DNA of 13,786 nt from Hyphomicrobiales bacterium (GTDB lineage Bacteria > Pseudomonadota > Alphaproteobacteria > Rhizobiales > JAJFHC01): contig JAJFHC010000043.1 in the NCBI GenBank assembly GCA_021775835.1, positions 1-13,786 on the forward strand, read 5' to 3'. Positions 1 to 7,770 of the stretch are shown here, in pieces. The notes beneath the pieces were generated by a model. It worked only from the letters and a program-made list of their open reading frames with translations. It was not told where the DNA came from and searched no databases. Within the stretch, counting starts at the first letter, position 1; the number at the start of each line of letters is the position of its first letter. Made by a program: the position numbers and the translations under genes.

Positions 1-1
1 C

Positions 2-808
2 AAGACCAACCTATGTCAGAAGGTCCGCGTAACGCAGGGGCAGGGCGTCATGCCGGACGGCACCAGCCGGTTTACCTACAAGGGCCAAAAAGTCCTCCAT
101 TACATGGGCTGCTCGACGTTTGCGAACTACACGGTCCTTCCGGAAATTGCGCTGGCCAAGGTCCGCAAGGACGCACCGTTTGACAAGATCTGCTACATTG
201 GCTGTGGCGTCACCACCGGTGTGGGTGCCGTGATCAATACAGCGAAAGTCGAGCCCGGTTCCAATGTGGTCGTATTCGGTCTGGGCGGGATTGGCCTTAA
301 CGTCATCCAGGGTGCGAAACTTGTCGGTGCCAACAAGATCGTCGGTGTCGACCTGAACCCCGCCCGCGAAGCCCTTGGCCGCCAGTTCGGCATGACACAT
401 TTCGTCAATCCGAAAGAAATTGACGGCGACCTGGTCGGACATCTGGTCGAACTCACCGACGGTGGTGCGGACTACAGTTTTGAATGCATAGGCAACGTGC
501 AGACCATGCGCATGGCTCTTGAGTGCTGTCACAAGGGATGGGGCGAATCCATCATCATTGGTGTGGCGGGGGCCGGCCAGGAAATCTCCACCCGTCCGTT
601 CCAGCTTGTGACCGGCCGCAGCTGGCGCGGGACGGCGTTCGGCGGCGCGAGTGGACGTACGGACGTGCCCAAGATCGTGGACTGGTACATGGACGGCAAG
701 ATCGATATCGACAATCTGATCACCCACACGATGCCTCTGGAAGAGATCAACCACGCATTCCATCTCATGCACGAAGGCGAGAGCATTCGTTCCGTCGTCG
801 TGTTTTAA
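2..808 (+). CDS. adhC: S-(hydroxymethyl)glutathione dehydrogenase / class III alcohol dehydrogenase, 5' end missing
   Basis: The enzyme oxidises S-(hydroxymethyl)glutathione, the spontaneous adduct of formaldehyde and glutathione, to S-formylglutathione using NAD+. It is a cytosolic zinc medium-chain dehydrogenase. The frame is already open at the left edge (KTNLCQKVRVTQGQG), so the gene starts outside the window. About 268 residues are visible of a family length near 370. The visible part begins just after the structural-zinc cysteine cluster. It contains SRFTYKGQ and GCSTFANYTV typical of class III enzymes, the IGCGVTTG segment with the third catalytic-zinc ligand Cys, the Rossmann motif GLGGIGL, and VGVDLNP, whose Asp explains NAD preference. 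It ends in SIRSVVVF. The internal ATG at 50 is not the true start. fghA, the next enzyme of the pathway, starts 12 bp downstream, which supports class III over a generic alcohol dehydrogenase. The symbol could equally be frmA or flhA. Confidence 0.95.
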   Translation, partial: KTNLCQKVRVTQGQGVMPDGTSRFTYKGQKVLHYMGCSTFANYTVLPEIALAKVRKDAPFDKICYIGCGVTTGVGAVINTAKVEPGSNVVVFGLGGIGLNVIQGAKLVGANKIVGVDLNPAREALGRQFGMTHFVNPKEIDGDLVGHLVELTDGGADYSFECIGNVQTMRMALECCHKGWGESIIIGVAGAGQEISTRPFQLVTGRSWRGTAFGGASGRTDVPKIVDWYMDGKIDIDNLITHTMPLEEINHAFHLMHEGESIRSVVVF

Positions 809-820
809 GGCAAAAACCAT

Positions 821-1660
821 ATGGAACATGTATCGGCCGTGACGTGTTTCGGCGGCTCGCAGCAGCAGTGGACCCATTCGTCCACAGCTACCGGCTGCCA
901 GATGCGATTTTCAATATTCCTGCCGCCACAAGTCCAGAACGGTCCGGTTCCGGTGCTCTACTGGCTGTCCGGTCTGACCTGCACGGATGAGAATTTCGTG
1001 ACAAAGGCTGGTGCTCAACGATACGCAGCGGAATCGGGCGTGGCTATTGTGGCACCTGACACGAGCCCGAGAGGCGAGGGTGTGCCGGACGATCCGGAGG
1101 GCGCCTATGATTTCGGCCTGGGGGCGGGGTTCTACGTGAATGCGACCCAGGAGCCCTGGTCGAAGCATTACCGGATGTATGACTACATCGTCGATGAACT
1201 ACCGGACCTCGTTGCCCGGAATTTTGATGTCGATGGCACGCGGGCCGGCGTCTTCGGTCATTCGATGGGTGGCCATGGCGCCTTGACCATTGGTTTGCGA
1301 AACCCGGACCGGTATCGATCGATTTCCGCGTTTTCGCCAATCTGTTCTCCTTTGAATTGCCCCTGGGGTGAGAAGGCCCTTGGCGGCTATCTGGGTGAAG
1401 ACCGTGATGCCTGGGCCAGTCATGATGCCTGTGCGCTGGTGAGCACCGCGACCGTCAAGACGCCTCTGCTCGTCGACCAGGGGGAAGCGGACGGTTTTCT
1501 TCACGATCAGCTCAAGCCCGAATTGCTGGAAGCGGCCTGTGCCGCCAACGGGCATCCGCTTACCCTGCGCATGCAACCGGGTTACGACCATAGTTATTAT
1601 TTCATCGCGTCGTTTGTCGGTGACCATGTCAGGCACCACGCGAAGGCGCTTGCGGCCTAG
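821..1660 (+). CDS. fghA: S-formylglutathione hydrolase
   Basis: This hydrolase cleaves S-formylglutathione to formate and glutathione, completing glutathione-dependent formaldehyde detoxification in the cytosol. The 279 residues match the usual family length (about 275-285). It is an esterase-D type alpha/beta hydrolase. The nucleophile elbow GHSMGGHG places Ser148, VDQGEAD places the likely acid Asp224, and GYDHSYYF places His257. The conserved YWLSGLTCTDENF block (residues 48-60) includes the conserved Cys54. The ATG at 821 gives a standard N-terminus (FGGSQQQW follows). An AAGG stretch at the upstream stop codon can serve as ribosome binding site. The gene lies 12 bp after adhC, so the two are almost certainly co-transcribed and consecutive in the pathway. 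Confidence 0.96.
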   Translation: MEHVSAVTCFGGSQQQWTHSSTATGCQMRFSIFLPPQVQNGPVPVLYWLSGLTCTDENFVTKAGAQRYAAESGVAIVAPDTSPRGEGVPDDPEGAYDFGLGAGFYVNATQEPWSKHYRMYDYIVDELPDLVARNFDVDGTRAGVFGHSMGGHGALTIGLRNPDRYRSISAFSPICSPLNCPWGEKALGGYLGEDRDAWASHDACALVSTATVKTPLLVDQGEADGFLHDQLKPELLEAACAANGHPLTLRMQPGYDHSYYFIASFVGDHVRHHAKALAA

Positions 1661-1710
1661 CTGAAATTCAGACCATTGAAGTCGGTTGCGGCCGGCAAGA
1701 GGGGCATCTT

Positions 1711-2310
1711 GTGTACAGACTGATCGGCAGCCCGAAGACACGGGCGTTCAGGGTTCTCTGGATGATTGAGGAACTCGGGCTCGACTGCGAGATTGAAAAT
1801 GTGCCGCCGCGTTCTGACCCGGCGGTCGCTGCCAATCCATCGGGCAAGATCCCGTCGTTTTCTGACGACGGCACCATCATCGTCGATTCGACGGCGATCA
1901 TTCAGTATCTCGCGGACAAGCACGGCAAGTTCACATTCAAGGCGGGAACCCTCGATCGGGCCCAGCAGGACAGTTTCACACAGTTCGGGCTCGATGATAT
2001 GGATGGTATTCTCTGGACGGCGGCAAAACACACGTTCATCTTCCCTGAAGAAAAAAGGGCTGCAGGGGTTGTCGATGCCTGTGCCTGGGACTTTCAGAAT
2101 GCCATGTCGGTTTTCGAAAAGAGGCTTGGAAGCCATCAGTACGTGATGGGCGACGCCTTTACCGTACCCGATATTGTCATAGGACATTGTGCCGGGTGGG
2201 CGTCAAATATGGGCATCGATTGGCGGCCGGGGCCGGTTTCGGACTATTTCGAACGGGTTCGTTCCCGCCCGGCCTTCCAGAAAGCCTGGGAGATCCGTGA
2301 GGCCGCCTGA
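1711..2310 (+). CDS. glutathione S-transferase family protein
   Basis: This is a soluble two-domain GST-fold protein of 199 residues, close to the normal 200-220. The N-terminal thioredoxin-like domain (about 1-75) starts YRLIGSPKTRAFRVLWMIEE, with the glutathione-site features cis-Pro48 in GKIPSF and Asp59-Ser60 in VDSTAII. The helical C-terminal domain carries FTVPDIVIGHC (residues 150-160), the position of the usual N-capping/hydrophobic-staple motif. The start is GTG at 1711, chosen because GAGG at 1699-1702 lies 8 nt upstream and the next residues align with GST N-termini. It follows fghA by 50 bp and may share its transcript, fitting a glutathione-linked role, but the substrate cannot be read from sequence. 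No convincing terminator follows it. Confidence 0.88.
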   Translation: MYRLIGSPKTRAFRVLWMIEELGLDCEIENVPPRSDPAVAANPSGKIPSFSDDGTIIVDSTAIIQYLADKHGKFTFKAGTLDRAQQDSFTQFGLDDMDGILWTAAKHTFIFPEEKRAAGVVDACAWDFQNAMSVFEKRLGSHQYVMGDAFTVPDIVIGHCAGWASNMGIDWRPGPVSDYFERVRSRPAFQKAWEIREAA

Positions 2311-2373
2311 CTAAACTTCGGTACATTCACGCCATGTTCTGCCCGAATTGTCATTTGGCCGCATTGTTTGACT

Positions 2374-2393
2374 ACATTGTGGTGTCACAATGT
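2374..2393. promoter_or_regulatory. perfect 8-bp inverted repeat, candidate operator upstream of hflK
   Basis: The arms ACATTGTG and CACAATGT are exact reverse complements separated by GTGT. A TTGACT hexamer resembling a -35 element abuts the left arm at 2368-2373, but no good -10 lies at the expected 16-18 bp spacing. The dyad is not followed by a T-run, so it is not an intrinsic terminator. It could be a binding site for a dimeric repressor. The regulator cannot be named from the sequence. Confidence 0.35.
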
Positions 2394-2634
2394 CTGTCGG
2401 TGCGGAAAATTGCGATCTCAGTGCGGAAGAAACGAATTTCAGACGTTGGTCCCTTTTTCTATTGAAATTTGTTCTCTTCGCTCCAAATTGTCGGAGAAGG
2501 ACCAGTTTTGGTGGGAGTCCGGGTATAACGCGCGTTGCCTGCGGCTTTGGAGTGGTCTATATCCCTCATGATTCTTATGACCTCAGGGTTTCAGTGGTGG
2601 TTTGGTCTTTGATGGTCGCAACAACGAACAATAC

Positions 2635-2651
2635 CGGTATCACCGATACCG
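2635..2651 (+). repeat. inverted repeat just upstream of the hflK ribosome binding site
   Basis: The arms CGGTATC and GATACCG are perfect complements with a 3-nt loop ACC. They overlap a 10-bp palindrome ATACCGGTAT at 2631-2640, so two alternative pairings exist. The hflK Shine-Dalgarno AAGGAA (2662-2667, 9 nt before the ATG) lies 10 nt after the second arm. The structure could affect mRNA folding or be a protein site. No function is demonstrated. Confidence 0.4.
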
Positions 2652-2676
2652 AAGTTGAAGAAAGGAACGGGTCTTA

Positions 2677-3789
2677 ATGCCCTGGAGTAATCAAAGTGGC
2701 GGCGGGGACGGCGGAAATCGCGGACCTTGGGGGCAACGTGGCCCCACCGGAGGTGGTCAGACACCTCCAGATCTTGAAGAAATTCTGAAACGCGGCCAGG
2801 ATCGCCTGAAAGGCATGTTACCGGGCGGGTCGCTTGGCGGCACAGGAATCATCATCGCTATTCTTGCCATCGCCGTGCTTTGGCTGGCCAGCGGGTTCTA
2901 CCGGGTCCTGACAGACGAGCAGGGGGTTGTCCTGCGGTTCGGCAAATTCACGACCCTGACCCAACCGGGCCTGAACTATCACTTGCCCTATCCGATTGAA
3001 ACGGCGCTGACACCGAAGGTGACGAAGGTCAACCGGGTCGATATCGGCTTGCGGACAAGCGGTGACGACGGCCGCACACGCCGGGCGACAACAGTTGCGC
3101 GTGATGTTCCAGAAGAAAGCCTGATGCTGACCGGCGACGAGAACATCGTCGATGTGGATTTTTCAGTATTCTGGGTCATCAAGGATGCCGGGGCGTATCT
3201 GTTCAACATCCAAAATCCGGCAGGGACCGTAAAGGCCGTTGCAGAGAGTTCAATGCGTGAAATCATTGGACGAAGCGACATTCAGCCGATCCTGACCCAG
3301 GCTCGTCAGAAAACGGAAACTGCCGTGCAGGAACTGATGCAGAGCACTTTGGACGAGTACAAGTCCGGAATTGAGATTACGCAGGTTCAGCTTCAGAAGG
3401 TCGATCCGCCGACGCAGGTCATCGATTCCTTCCGGGACGTTCAGGCCGCGAAGGCGGACCAGGAACGGTTGAGCAACGAGGCGGAAGCGTATTCCAACAA
3501 GGTCATTCCGGAAGCCCGCGGTGACGCGGCGCGCATCCTACAGGCAGCCGAAACCTACAAACAGCAGACAATAGCAGAAGCCCAAGGCCAGGCGGCCCGT
3601 TTTCTCTCGGTCTTTTCCGAGTACCAGAAGGCACCGGATATTACCCGTGAACGGCTGTTCCTGGAGACGATTGAACGTGTGTTCGAAGGCAAGAAAAAGA
3701 TCATTATCGACAAGAGTGTCGGTGGCCAGCAAGGCGTCGTGCCTTACCTGCCGCTCAACGAACTCACCAAAAAGGGTGGCCAGCAATGA
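2677..3789 (+). CDS. hflK: FtsH-protease modulator HflK (SPFH/band 7 membrane protein)
   Basis: HflK pairs with HflC to form a large inner-membrane SPFH assembly that surrounds and modulates the AAA+ protease FtsH. The 370 residues open with a Gly/Pro-rich cytoplasmic tail (1-50, several GGG and GPWGQRGP) typical of HflK. One transmembrane helix follows at about 57-74 (GIIIAILAIAVLWLASGF), then the periplasmic band 7 domain starting VLTDEQGVVLRFGKF (78-92), then a long charged Ala/Glu-rich coiled region (about 240-310). The ATG at 2677 has AAGGAA 9 nt upstream. The stop overlaps the hflC start in ATGA (3786-3789), so translation of the two is probably coupled and their stoichiometry kept equal. 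Confidence 0.95.
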   Translation: MPWSNQSGGGDGGNRGPWGQRGPTGGGQTPPDLEEILKRGQDRLKGMLPGGSLGGTGIIIAILAIAVLWLASGFYRVLTDEQGVVLRFGKFTTLTQPGLNYHLPYPIETALTPKVTKVNRVDIGLRTSGDDGRTRRATTVARDVPEESLMLTGDENIVDVDFSVFWVIKDAGAYLFNIQNPAGTVKAVAESSMREIIGRSDIQPILTQARQKTETAVQELMQSTLDEYKSGIEITQVQLQKVDPPTQVIDSFRDVQAAKADQERLSNEAEAYSNKVIPEARGDAARILQAAETYKQQTIAEAQGQAARFLSVFSEYQKAPDITRERLFLETIERVFEGKKKIIIDKSVGGQQGVVPYLPLNELTKKGGQQ

Positions 3790-4667
3790 ACAAGTCCATA
3801 CTCGTAGCGCTGTTGGTCATTCTGGGCGCCGGTGCCTTCGTGATGTTCAACTCGGCGTTCACCATCTTTCAGACCCAGCAGGCAATTGTCTTCCAGTTTG
3901 GTGATCCGAAACGTGTGATCAAGGAGGCAGGCCTCTACTTCAAGCTGCCGTTTATCCAGAACGTGAGTTACTTCGATAAACGTATTCTGGATCTCGATTC
4001 TCCGGCACAGGAAGTCATTGCATCGGATCAGAAACGACTCGTCGTGGATGCCTTTGCCCGTTTTTCCATCTCCGATCCCCTGAAGTTCTTTCAGTCGGTC
4101 GGTAACGAGCAGGTCGCTCAGTCACGCATGGCGACGGTTTTGAACTCGGCCGTCAGACGTGTGCTTGGTGATTCCAGCTTTTCCGCCCTTGTGCGTGACA
4201 GTCGCTCAGACCTGATGAACAAGATTACGGTTCAGGTGAATTCCGAATCCACAAAATTTGGTATTCAAGTCGTCGATGTGAAGATTCGTCGTGCTGACCT
4301 GCCGCAAGCCAACTCGGAGGCGATTTTCCGCCGGATGCAGACGGAACGTCAGCGTGAAGCGTCTGAACTGCGTGCACAGGGGCAGGAGCAGTCTCAGCGC
4401 ATCAAATCCCGGGCAGACAGGGAAGTGACGGTCATCAAAGCCGAGGCAACGAGAGACTCCGAAAAACTCCGGGGTGAGGGTGACGCACAGCGAAACAACA
4501 TCTTCGCGGATGCCTATGGCCGGGATGCGGATTTCTTTATCTTCTATCGGTCCATGCAAGCGTACGAAAGAAGCCTCGCGGGCGATGACACGTCATTGGT
4601 GCTGACTCCGGATTCCGATTTCTTCCGTTTCTTCAACGGTTCGAAGGGTAGAGCAGCGCCGAAATGA
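3786..4667 (+). CDS. hflC: FtsH-protease modulator HflC (SPFH/band 7 membrane protein)
   Basis: HflC is the partner subunit of HflK in the complex that controls FtsH access to membrane substrates. The 293 residues begin with a single N-terminal anchor (about 4-21, ILVALLVILGAGAFVMF). The SPFH domain follows (QTQQAIVFQFGDPKRVI, FKLPFIQNVSYFDKRILDLD, QEVIASDQKRLVVDAFARF). The helical region holds the conserved RADLPQANSEAIFRRMQTER stretch (residues about 168-187), and then YGRDADFFIFYRSMQAYE near the C-terminus. All of this is standard for HflC. Both junctions are 4-bp ATGA overlaps: with hflK upstream and with the DUF2065 gene downstream (4664-4667). The three therefore behave as one translation-coupled operon. 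Confidence 0.95.
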   Translation: MNKSILVALLVILGAGAFVMFNSAFTIFQTQQAIVFQFGDPKRVIKEAGLYFKLPFIQNVSYFDKRILDLDSPAQEVIASDQKRLVVDAFARFSISDPLKFFQSVGNEQVAQSRMATVLNSAVRRVLGDSSFSALVRDSRSDLMNKITVQVNSESTKFGIQVVDVKIRRADLPQANSEAIFRRMQTERQREASELRAQGQEQSQRIKSRADREVTVIKAEATRDSEKLRGEGDAQRNNIFADAYGRDADFFIFYRSMQAYERSLAGDDTSLVLTPDSDFFRFFNGSKGRAAPK

Positions 4668-4849
4668 CCGACCTGATGGTTGGGATCGGACTGGTTTTGG
4701 TGATTGAAGGCGTAATTTATGCGGCAGCGCCGTCGGCGATGAAACGAATGATGGCTCAGTTGTTCGAGATGCCGGATCAGAATCTTCGGTTTGCTGGTGC
4801 TGTTTCCGTGGCCTTTGGAGTGTTGATCGTCTGGCTGGTGCGCGGGTGA
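4664..4849 (+). CDS. DUF2065 (YjeT-like) small two-helix membrane protein
   Basis: This 61-residue protein consists almost wholly of two hydrophobic segments (about 4-20 and 43-59). They are joined by a short basic loop (SAMKRMMAQLFEMPDQNLRFAGA). The spacing, the P-SAMKRM step and the LRFAGAVSVAFGVLIVWLV ending match the DUF2065 family, whose E. coli member YjeT is also encoded next to hflKC. The biochemical function is not known to me. The ATG overlaps the hflC stop in ATGA, indicating translational coupling and co-expression with HflKC. This context suggests, without proving, a role in the same membrane quality-control system. Confidence 0.85.
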   Translation: MTDLMVGIGLVLVIEGVIYAAAPSAMKRMMAQLFEMPDQNLRFAGAVSVAFGVLIVWLVRG

Positions 4850-5002
4850 TCAACACCGGTCACGGTAATCTCAGTGGCCGTGAGCCTAATAATGTCCATA
4901 ATGCCCTGAAATTTGAGACAGAGTGGAAACGCAAGTATTGAATCGGGGGCGTATTCCTAGATCCCGAAAGGCGCCATCCACAAAACAGCGAGGAGAACGG
5001 TT

Positions 5003-6517
5003 TTGAACGTGCAGAGACAGAGAGCCTCTCGACCGGCAACGCGGACAACGCAGGCGCCGTCGCTACAACGGGTTGCCTATATCGCGGGTACAGTACTTTT
5101 CATCGCGTTTGCGATCATGATGTATGGGGCCGGTAAGGTTCGTGCGGAAGGACCGCAGTCGGTAGCCGATCTGGCGGAACGGTTGTCGGATGCGGTCGTG
5201 AATATCTCGACGGCACAGAACGTTTCAAGAGACAAGACCGTACCGCTTCCCTCGCTGCCGCCGGGCTCGCCGTTTCAGGATTTCTTCGAAGAGTTTCTTG
5301 AACGCCAGCAACAGGGAAACAAGCCAAAACGTCCTCGCAAGGTTCAATCGCTGGGTTCGGGCTTCGTGATCGACCCTTCCGGTATCATCATCACCAACAA
5401 CCACGTTATTGCCGATGCCGACGAGATCGAGGCCAACTTCGTCGATGGCACGAAGCTCAAGGCCGAGGTCATCGGACGAGATCCCAAGATCGATATCGCT
5501 GTGTTGAAGGTCAAACCTGAAAAGCCGCTCAAGGCGGTGCCGTTCGGAGATTCAAACAAGATCCGGGTCGGGGACTGGGTCATGGCGATCGGTAACCCGT
5601 TCGGACTTGGTGGCACGGTTACCGTCGGTATTGTCTCCGCGAGAAACCGGGATATCAATTCCGGACCGTATGACGACTTCATCCAGACCGATGCCGCGAT
5701 TAACCGGGGGAACTCCGGTGGACCGCTGTTCAATATGCAAGGTGAAGTAATCGGCATCAATACGGCGATCATCTCGCCGTCGGGCGGGTCCATCGGTATC
5801 GGTTTCTCCGTGCCGTCAGCGACAGCTGCACCGGTTGTCGAGCAGCTCCAGCAGTTTGGCGAAACCAGACGTGGATGGCTCGGTGTCAGAATTCAGACGG
5901 TCACTGACGAAATTGCGGAAAGCCTGGGTCTCGAGTCCAAGAAAGGTGCGCTGGTTGCCGATATTACCAAGGGTGGGCCTGCAGAACCTGCCGGACTCAA
6001 GGCCGGCGATATCGTTCTGTCGTTTGACGGCAAGGATGTTCCCGACATGCGCAGTCTGCCACGGTTGGTCGCAGACACGTCGCCGGGCAAGGAAGTCAAG
6101 GTCGTTGTTTTGCGAAAAGGCAAGGAAGTGACGCTTGACGTGACGGTCGGCCGTCTTGAAGAAGGCGAAAAACTGATTGCCAAGAAGGATACTTCCGACA
6201 AGAAGGTTTCCGAGGAAAAGTCCGTTATCGGTCTCAAGCTTTCGGAAATGACCCGGGCTTTGCGTCGTAAGTACAAGATCGACAAGGCGGTGACCGGTGT
6301 GATTGTCACCGGCGTCGACAGTGGCAGCGAAGCGGCGGAAAAACGCATCCAGGCCGGTGAGGTCGTGGTCGAAGTCAACCAGGAGGAAGTCAAGACACCT
6401 CAGGATGTCATCGACCGCATCGAGGATGTTCGCAAGTCAGGCCGCGGCTCGGTTTTGTTGACGGTTTCAAAGCCTGACGGCGAGTTGCGCTTCACGCCTG
6501 TGAAGGTTTCCAAATAA
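5003..6517 (+). CDS. degP: Do-type periplasmic serine protease (DegP/HtrA family)
   Basis: This is a periplasmic serine endoprotease that removes misfolded envelope proteins. The start is TTG at 5003, preferred because AGGAG at 4991-4995 sits 7 nt upstream; an in-frame GTG at 5009 would be 13 nt away. Of 504 residues, about 1-48 form a basic leader and hydrophobic segment (RVAYIAGTVLFIAFAIMMYG) ending KVRAEG, a plausible signal-peptidase site. The chymotrypsin-like domain has the triad His134 (TNNHVIADADEI), Asp164 (DPKIDIAVLKV) and Ser238 (NRGNSGGPL). Two PDZ domains follow, about 290-385 (GWLGVRIQTV) and 405-500 (IGLKLSEM). The length and two PDZ domains fit DegP/DegQ/MucD; orthology within that set is not resolved. 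Its position after hflKC-DUF2065 (153 bp gap) groups it with envelope proteolysis, and the gap may hold its own promoter. Confidence 0.94.
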   Translation: MNVQRQRASRPATRTTQAPSLQRVAYIAGTVLFIAFAIMMYGAGKVRAEGPQSVADLAERLSDAVVNISTAQNVSRDKTVPLPSLPPGSPFQDFFEEFLERQQQGNKPKRPRKVQSLGSGFVIDPSGIIITNNHVIADADEIEANFVDGTKLKAEVIGRDPKIDIAVLKVKPEKPLKAVPFGDSNKIRVGDWVMAIGNPFGLGGTVTVGIVSARNRDINSGPYDDFIQTDAAINRGNSGGPLFNMQGEVIGINTAIISPSGGSIGIGFSVPSATAAPVVEQLQQFGETRRGWLGVRIQTVTDEIAESLGLESKKGALVADITKGGPAEPAGLKAGDIVLSFDGKDVPDMRSLPRLVADTSPGKEVKVVVLRKGKEVTLDVTVGRLEEGEKLIAKKDTSDKKVSEEKSVIGLKLSEMTRALRRKYKIDKAVTGVIVTGVDSGSEAAEKRIQAGEVVVEVNQEEVKTPQDVIDRIEDVRKSGRGSVLLTVSKPDGELRFTPVKVSK

Positions 6518-6544
6518 GGAACCAGTGCATCACTGCAATTTCAG

Positions 6545-6573
6545 ACGGGACGCCTTGAGGCGTCCCGTTTTTT
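6545..6573 (+). terminator. intrinsic terminator of degP
   Basis: A perfect 10-bp GC-rich stem, ACGGGACGCC (6545-6554) with GGCGTCCCGT (6559-6568), closes a TTGA tetraloop. It runs straight into six T residues (6568-6573). It lies 27 bp after the degP stop codon and ends the hflKC-degP transcription block. Confidence 0.93.
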
Positions 6574-6831
6574 GTTGCTGATCGCTGGGAAGCGGCCCGT
6601 ATCAGTCCAACTGTTGCTCGAGGTTGACGTAGTTTGAGCAAGACGCCCGTATGAAGTCGTTGTCTCTTGTGTCAGCCGCACAGGTGTCATCCTTGGCCTC
6701 GACCGAGGCCGAGAACCTCCTCGCCGAAGTTGCTATTTGGGACCAATGCCACTGGACCTTCGCCTTCGCTTGTGGCTCAGGCAAGGGTAACCCTTTTGCG
6801 CGGGCACACGCGCCTCCAGACCAGATACGGT
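6574..6831. other. 258-bp region between the degP terminator and serB, no confident gene
   Basis: Together with the terminator this makes a gene-free gap of just over 300 bp. A frame on the minus strand is open from the serB end down to a stop at 6602 (about 60 codons from a TTG at 6784). It contains two Cys and an acidic C-terminal half (KDDTCAADTRDNDFIRASC), but has no ribosome binding site and no family I recognise. It could be a decayed gene remnant. Other structures are a GGCCTC/GAGGCC dyad (6695-6710), an odd palindrome AAGGG-TAA-CCCTT (6783-6795) and an AGACC/GGTCT dyad overlapping the serB stop (6818-6833). None has a T-run on either strand, so no serB terminator is evident. Confidence 0.5.
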
Positions 6832-7728
6832 CTAAGATACAAATTCGTCCAACCGGTATCCCTGAATGTAGAGCAGGGCGGTCAAGTCGCTGTGGCTGAT
6901 ACTGACGTCTGCCGAGGAGGTGACCAGGGGTTTGGCGTGGAATCCCACACCCAGGCCGGCCGCTTCGATCATGTCTAGATCGTTTGCTCCGTCACCGACG
7001 GCCAGAACGTCTGCCGGGGTGATATCGAATCTTTGGGTGAATTCGTTGAGAGCCTGCAGTTTGGATTCACGGGCGAGCACGGGGTCGCCCACCCGTCCGT
7101 TCAGAACGTCGCCATCAAACAGAAGTTCGTTTGCACGGTTCTCTTCGAAACCGACCAGTTCGGCCACCCGTTGCGTGAAATAGGTAAACCCGCCAGAAAC
7201 CAACGCGGTATAGGCGCCATGGCGCTGCATGGTCCTGACCAGTGTGGTCGCGCCGGGGCGAATCGTAATCTGAGCCTCGAACACAGCGGCCAAAGCGTCA
7301 CTGTGGAGGCCTTTTAGAAACGATACACGGTGCTTCAGGGCCTCGCCGAATTCCAGTTCGCCGCGCATGGTGCGCTCGGTAATTGCCGCGACTTCGTCCT
7401 TCTTGCCAAAGGCTGCCGCGACTTCGTCAATGCATTCCTGGTCGATGATCGTGGAGTCCATATCCGCGATCAGAACGCGCTTTCGGCGGTTTCCGTTGAT
7501 CTGTACGGCCACGTCAAATGGCTGGTCGGTAGAAAAGGTCTTCGCGAGGCCTCGCAAATCCTCGAGAGATCCGGAAAATCCATCCAGAATGATGTCGCAG
7601 GCAATGTCAGATGCCAGCCAGTGCAATGTTGGTGTGGCGGGTAACCCGGCTGCTATACCGTTCACCGTATAGTGGGACAGGGTATGGGCGGGGTCGGTCG
7701 ATATGAGTGTTACAACGAATTGGTTCAT
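6832..7728 (-). CDS. serB: phosphoserine phosphatase SerB
   Basis: SerB hydrolyses O-phosphoserine to serine, the last step of serine synthesis; it is a cytosolic HAD-superfamily enzyme. The 298-residue product has an N-terminal portion (about 1-80) resembling the regulatory, ACT-like extension of longer SerB proteins. All HAD motifs follow: DMDST with nucleophile Asp89 and Asp91, VSGGFT with Ser178, Lys223 (ARESKLQAL), and GDGANDLDM with Asp246/Asp250. The ATG at 7728 was chosen because MNQFVVTLI is a natural SerB N-terminus. The same frame stays open much further upstream, but that would run opposite miaA and is not protein-like. No strong Shine-Dalgarno is visible before this ATG. It is transcribed divergently from miaA with only 42 bp between starts. 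Confidence 0.94.
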   Translation of the reverse strand: MNQFVVTLISTDPAHTLSHYTVNGIAAGLPATPTLHWLASDIACDIILDGFSGSLEDLRGLAKTFSTDQPFDVAVQINGNRRKRVLIADMDSTIIDQECIDEVAAAFGKKDEVAAITERTMRGELEFGEALKHRVSFLKGLHSDALAAVFEAQITIRPGATTLVRTMQRHGAYTALVSGGFTYFTQRVAELVGFEENRANELLFDGDVLNGRVGDPVLARESKLQALNEFTQRFDITPADVLAVGDGANDLDMIEAAGLGVGFHAKPLVTSSADVSISHSDLTALLYIQGYRLDEFVS

Positions 7729-7737
7729 GACAAACTT

Positions 7738-7749
7738 GAGCGTTCGCTC
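7738..7749. repeat. short dyad in the serB-miaA divergent gap
   Basis: GAGCG and CGCTC are perfect complements around a TT centre, in the middle of the 42-bp space between the serB and miaA starts. It may be an operator for both genes or chance. No promoter hexamers can be placed confidently around it. Confidence 0.25.
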
Positions 7750-7770
7750 TTCATATGCTTGTTGTGGGAT

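Larger units (their letters stand above)
2311..2676. other. 366-bp intergenic region upstream of hflK, no supported gene
   Basis: This stretch is visibly richer in A and T than its neighbours. It presumably carries the promoter of the hflK-hflC-DUF2065 unit. Two overlapping forward frames (2368-2571 and 2390-2677) are open, but they use rare codons such as AGA, AGG, ATA and CTA, have no good ribosome binding site and resemble no family I know, so I do not call them. Visible structure includes a TTGACT at 2368-2373 directly followed by a perfect dyad (2374-2393), the octamer GTGCGGAA repeated at 2400 and 2421, and an inverted repeat at 2635-2651 just ahead of the hflK ribosome binding site. 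Confidence 0.6.

Noticed and set aside
11..877. Open minus-strand frame of 288 codons opposite adhC.
   Set aside because: It is a shadow of the dehydrogenase gene, which is certain in the forward frame.
2390..2677. Forward frame of 95 codons ending in a TAATG junction with hflK, which would suggest translational coupling.
   Set aside because: It contains rare codons, has no ribosome binding site, no recognisable protein features, and sits on the 2374-2393 dyad. The junction is probably fortuitous.
4925..4955. GGAAAC...CGTATT before degP, considered as an EcfG general-stress promoter.
   Set aside because: The spacing is 19 bp and the -35 is GGAAA rather than GGAAC, so it does not meet the consensus I know.
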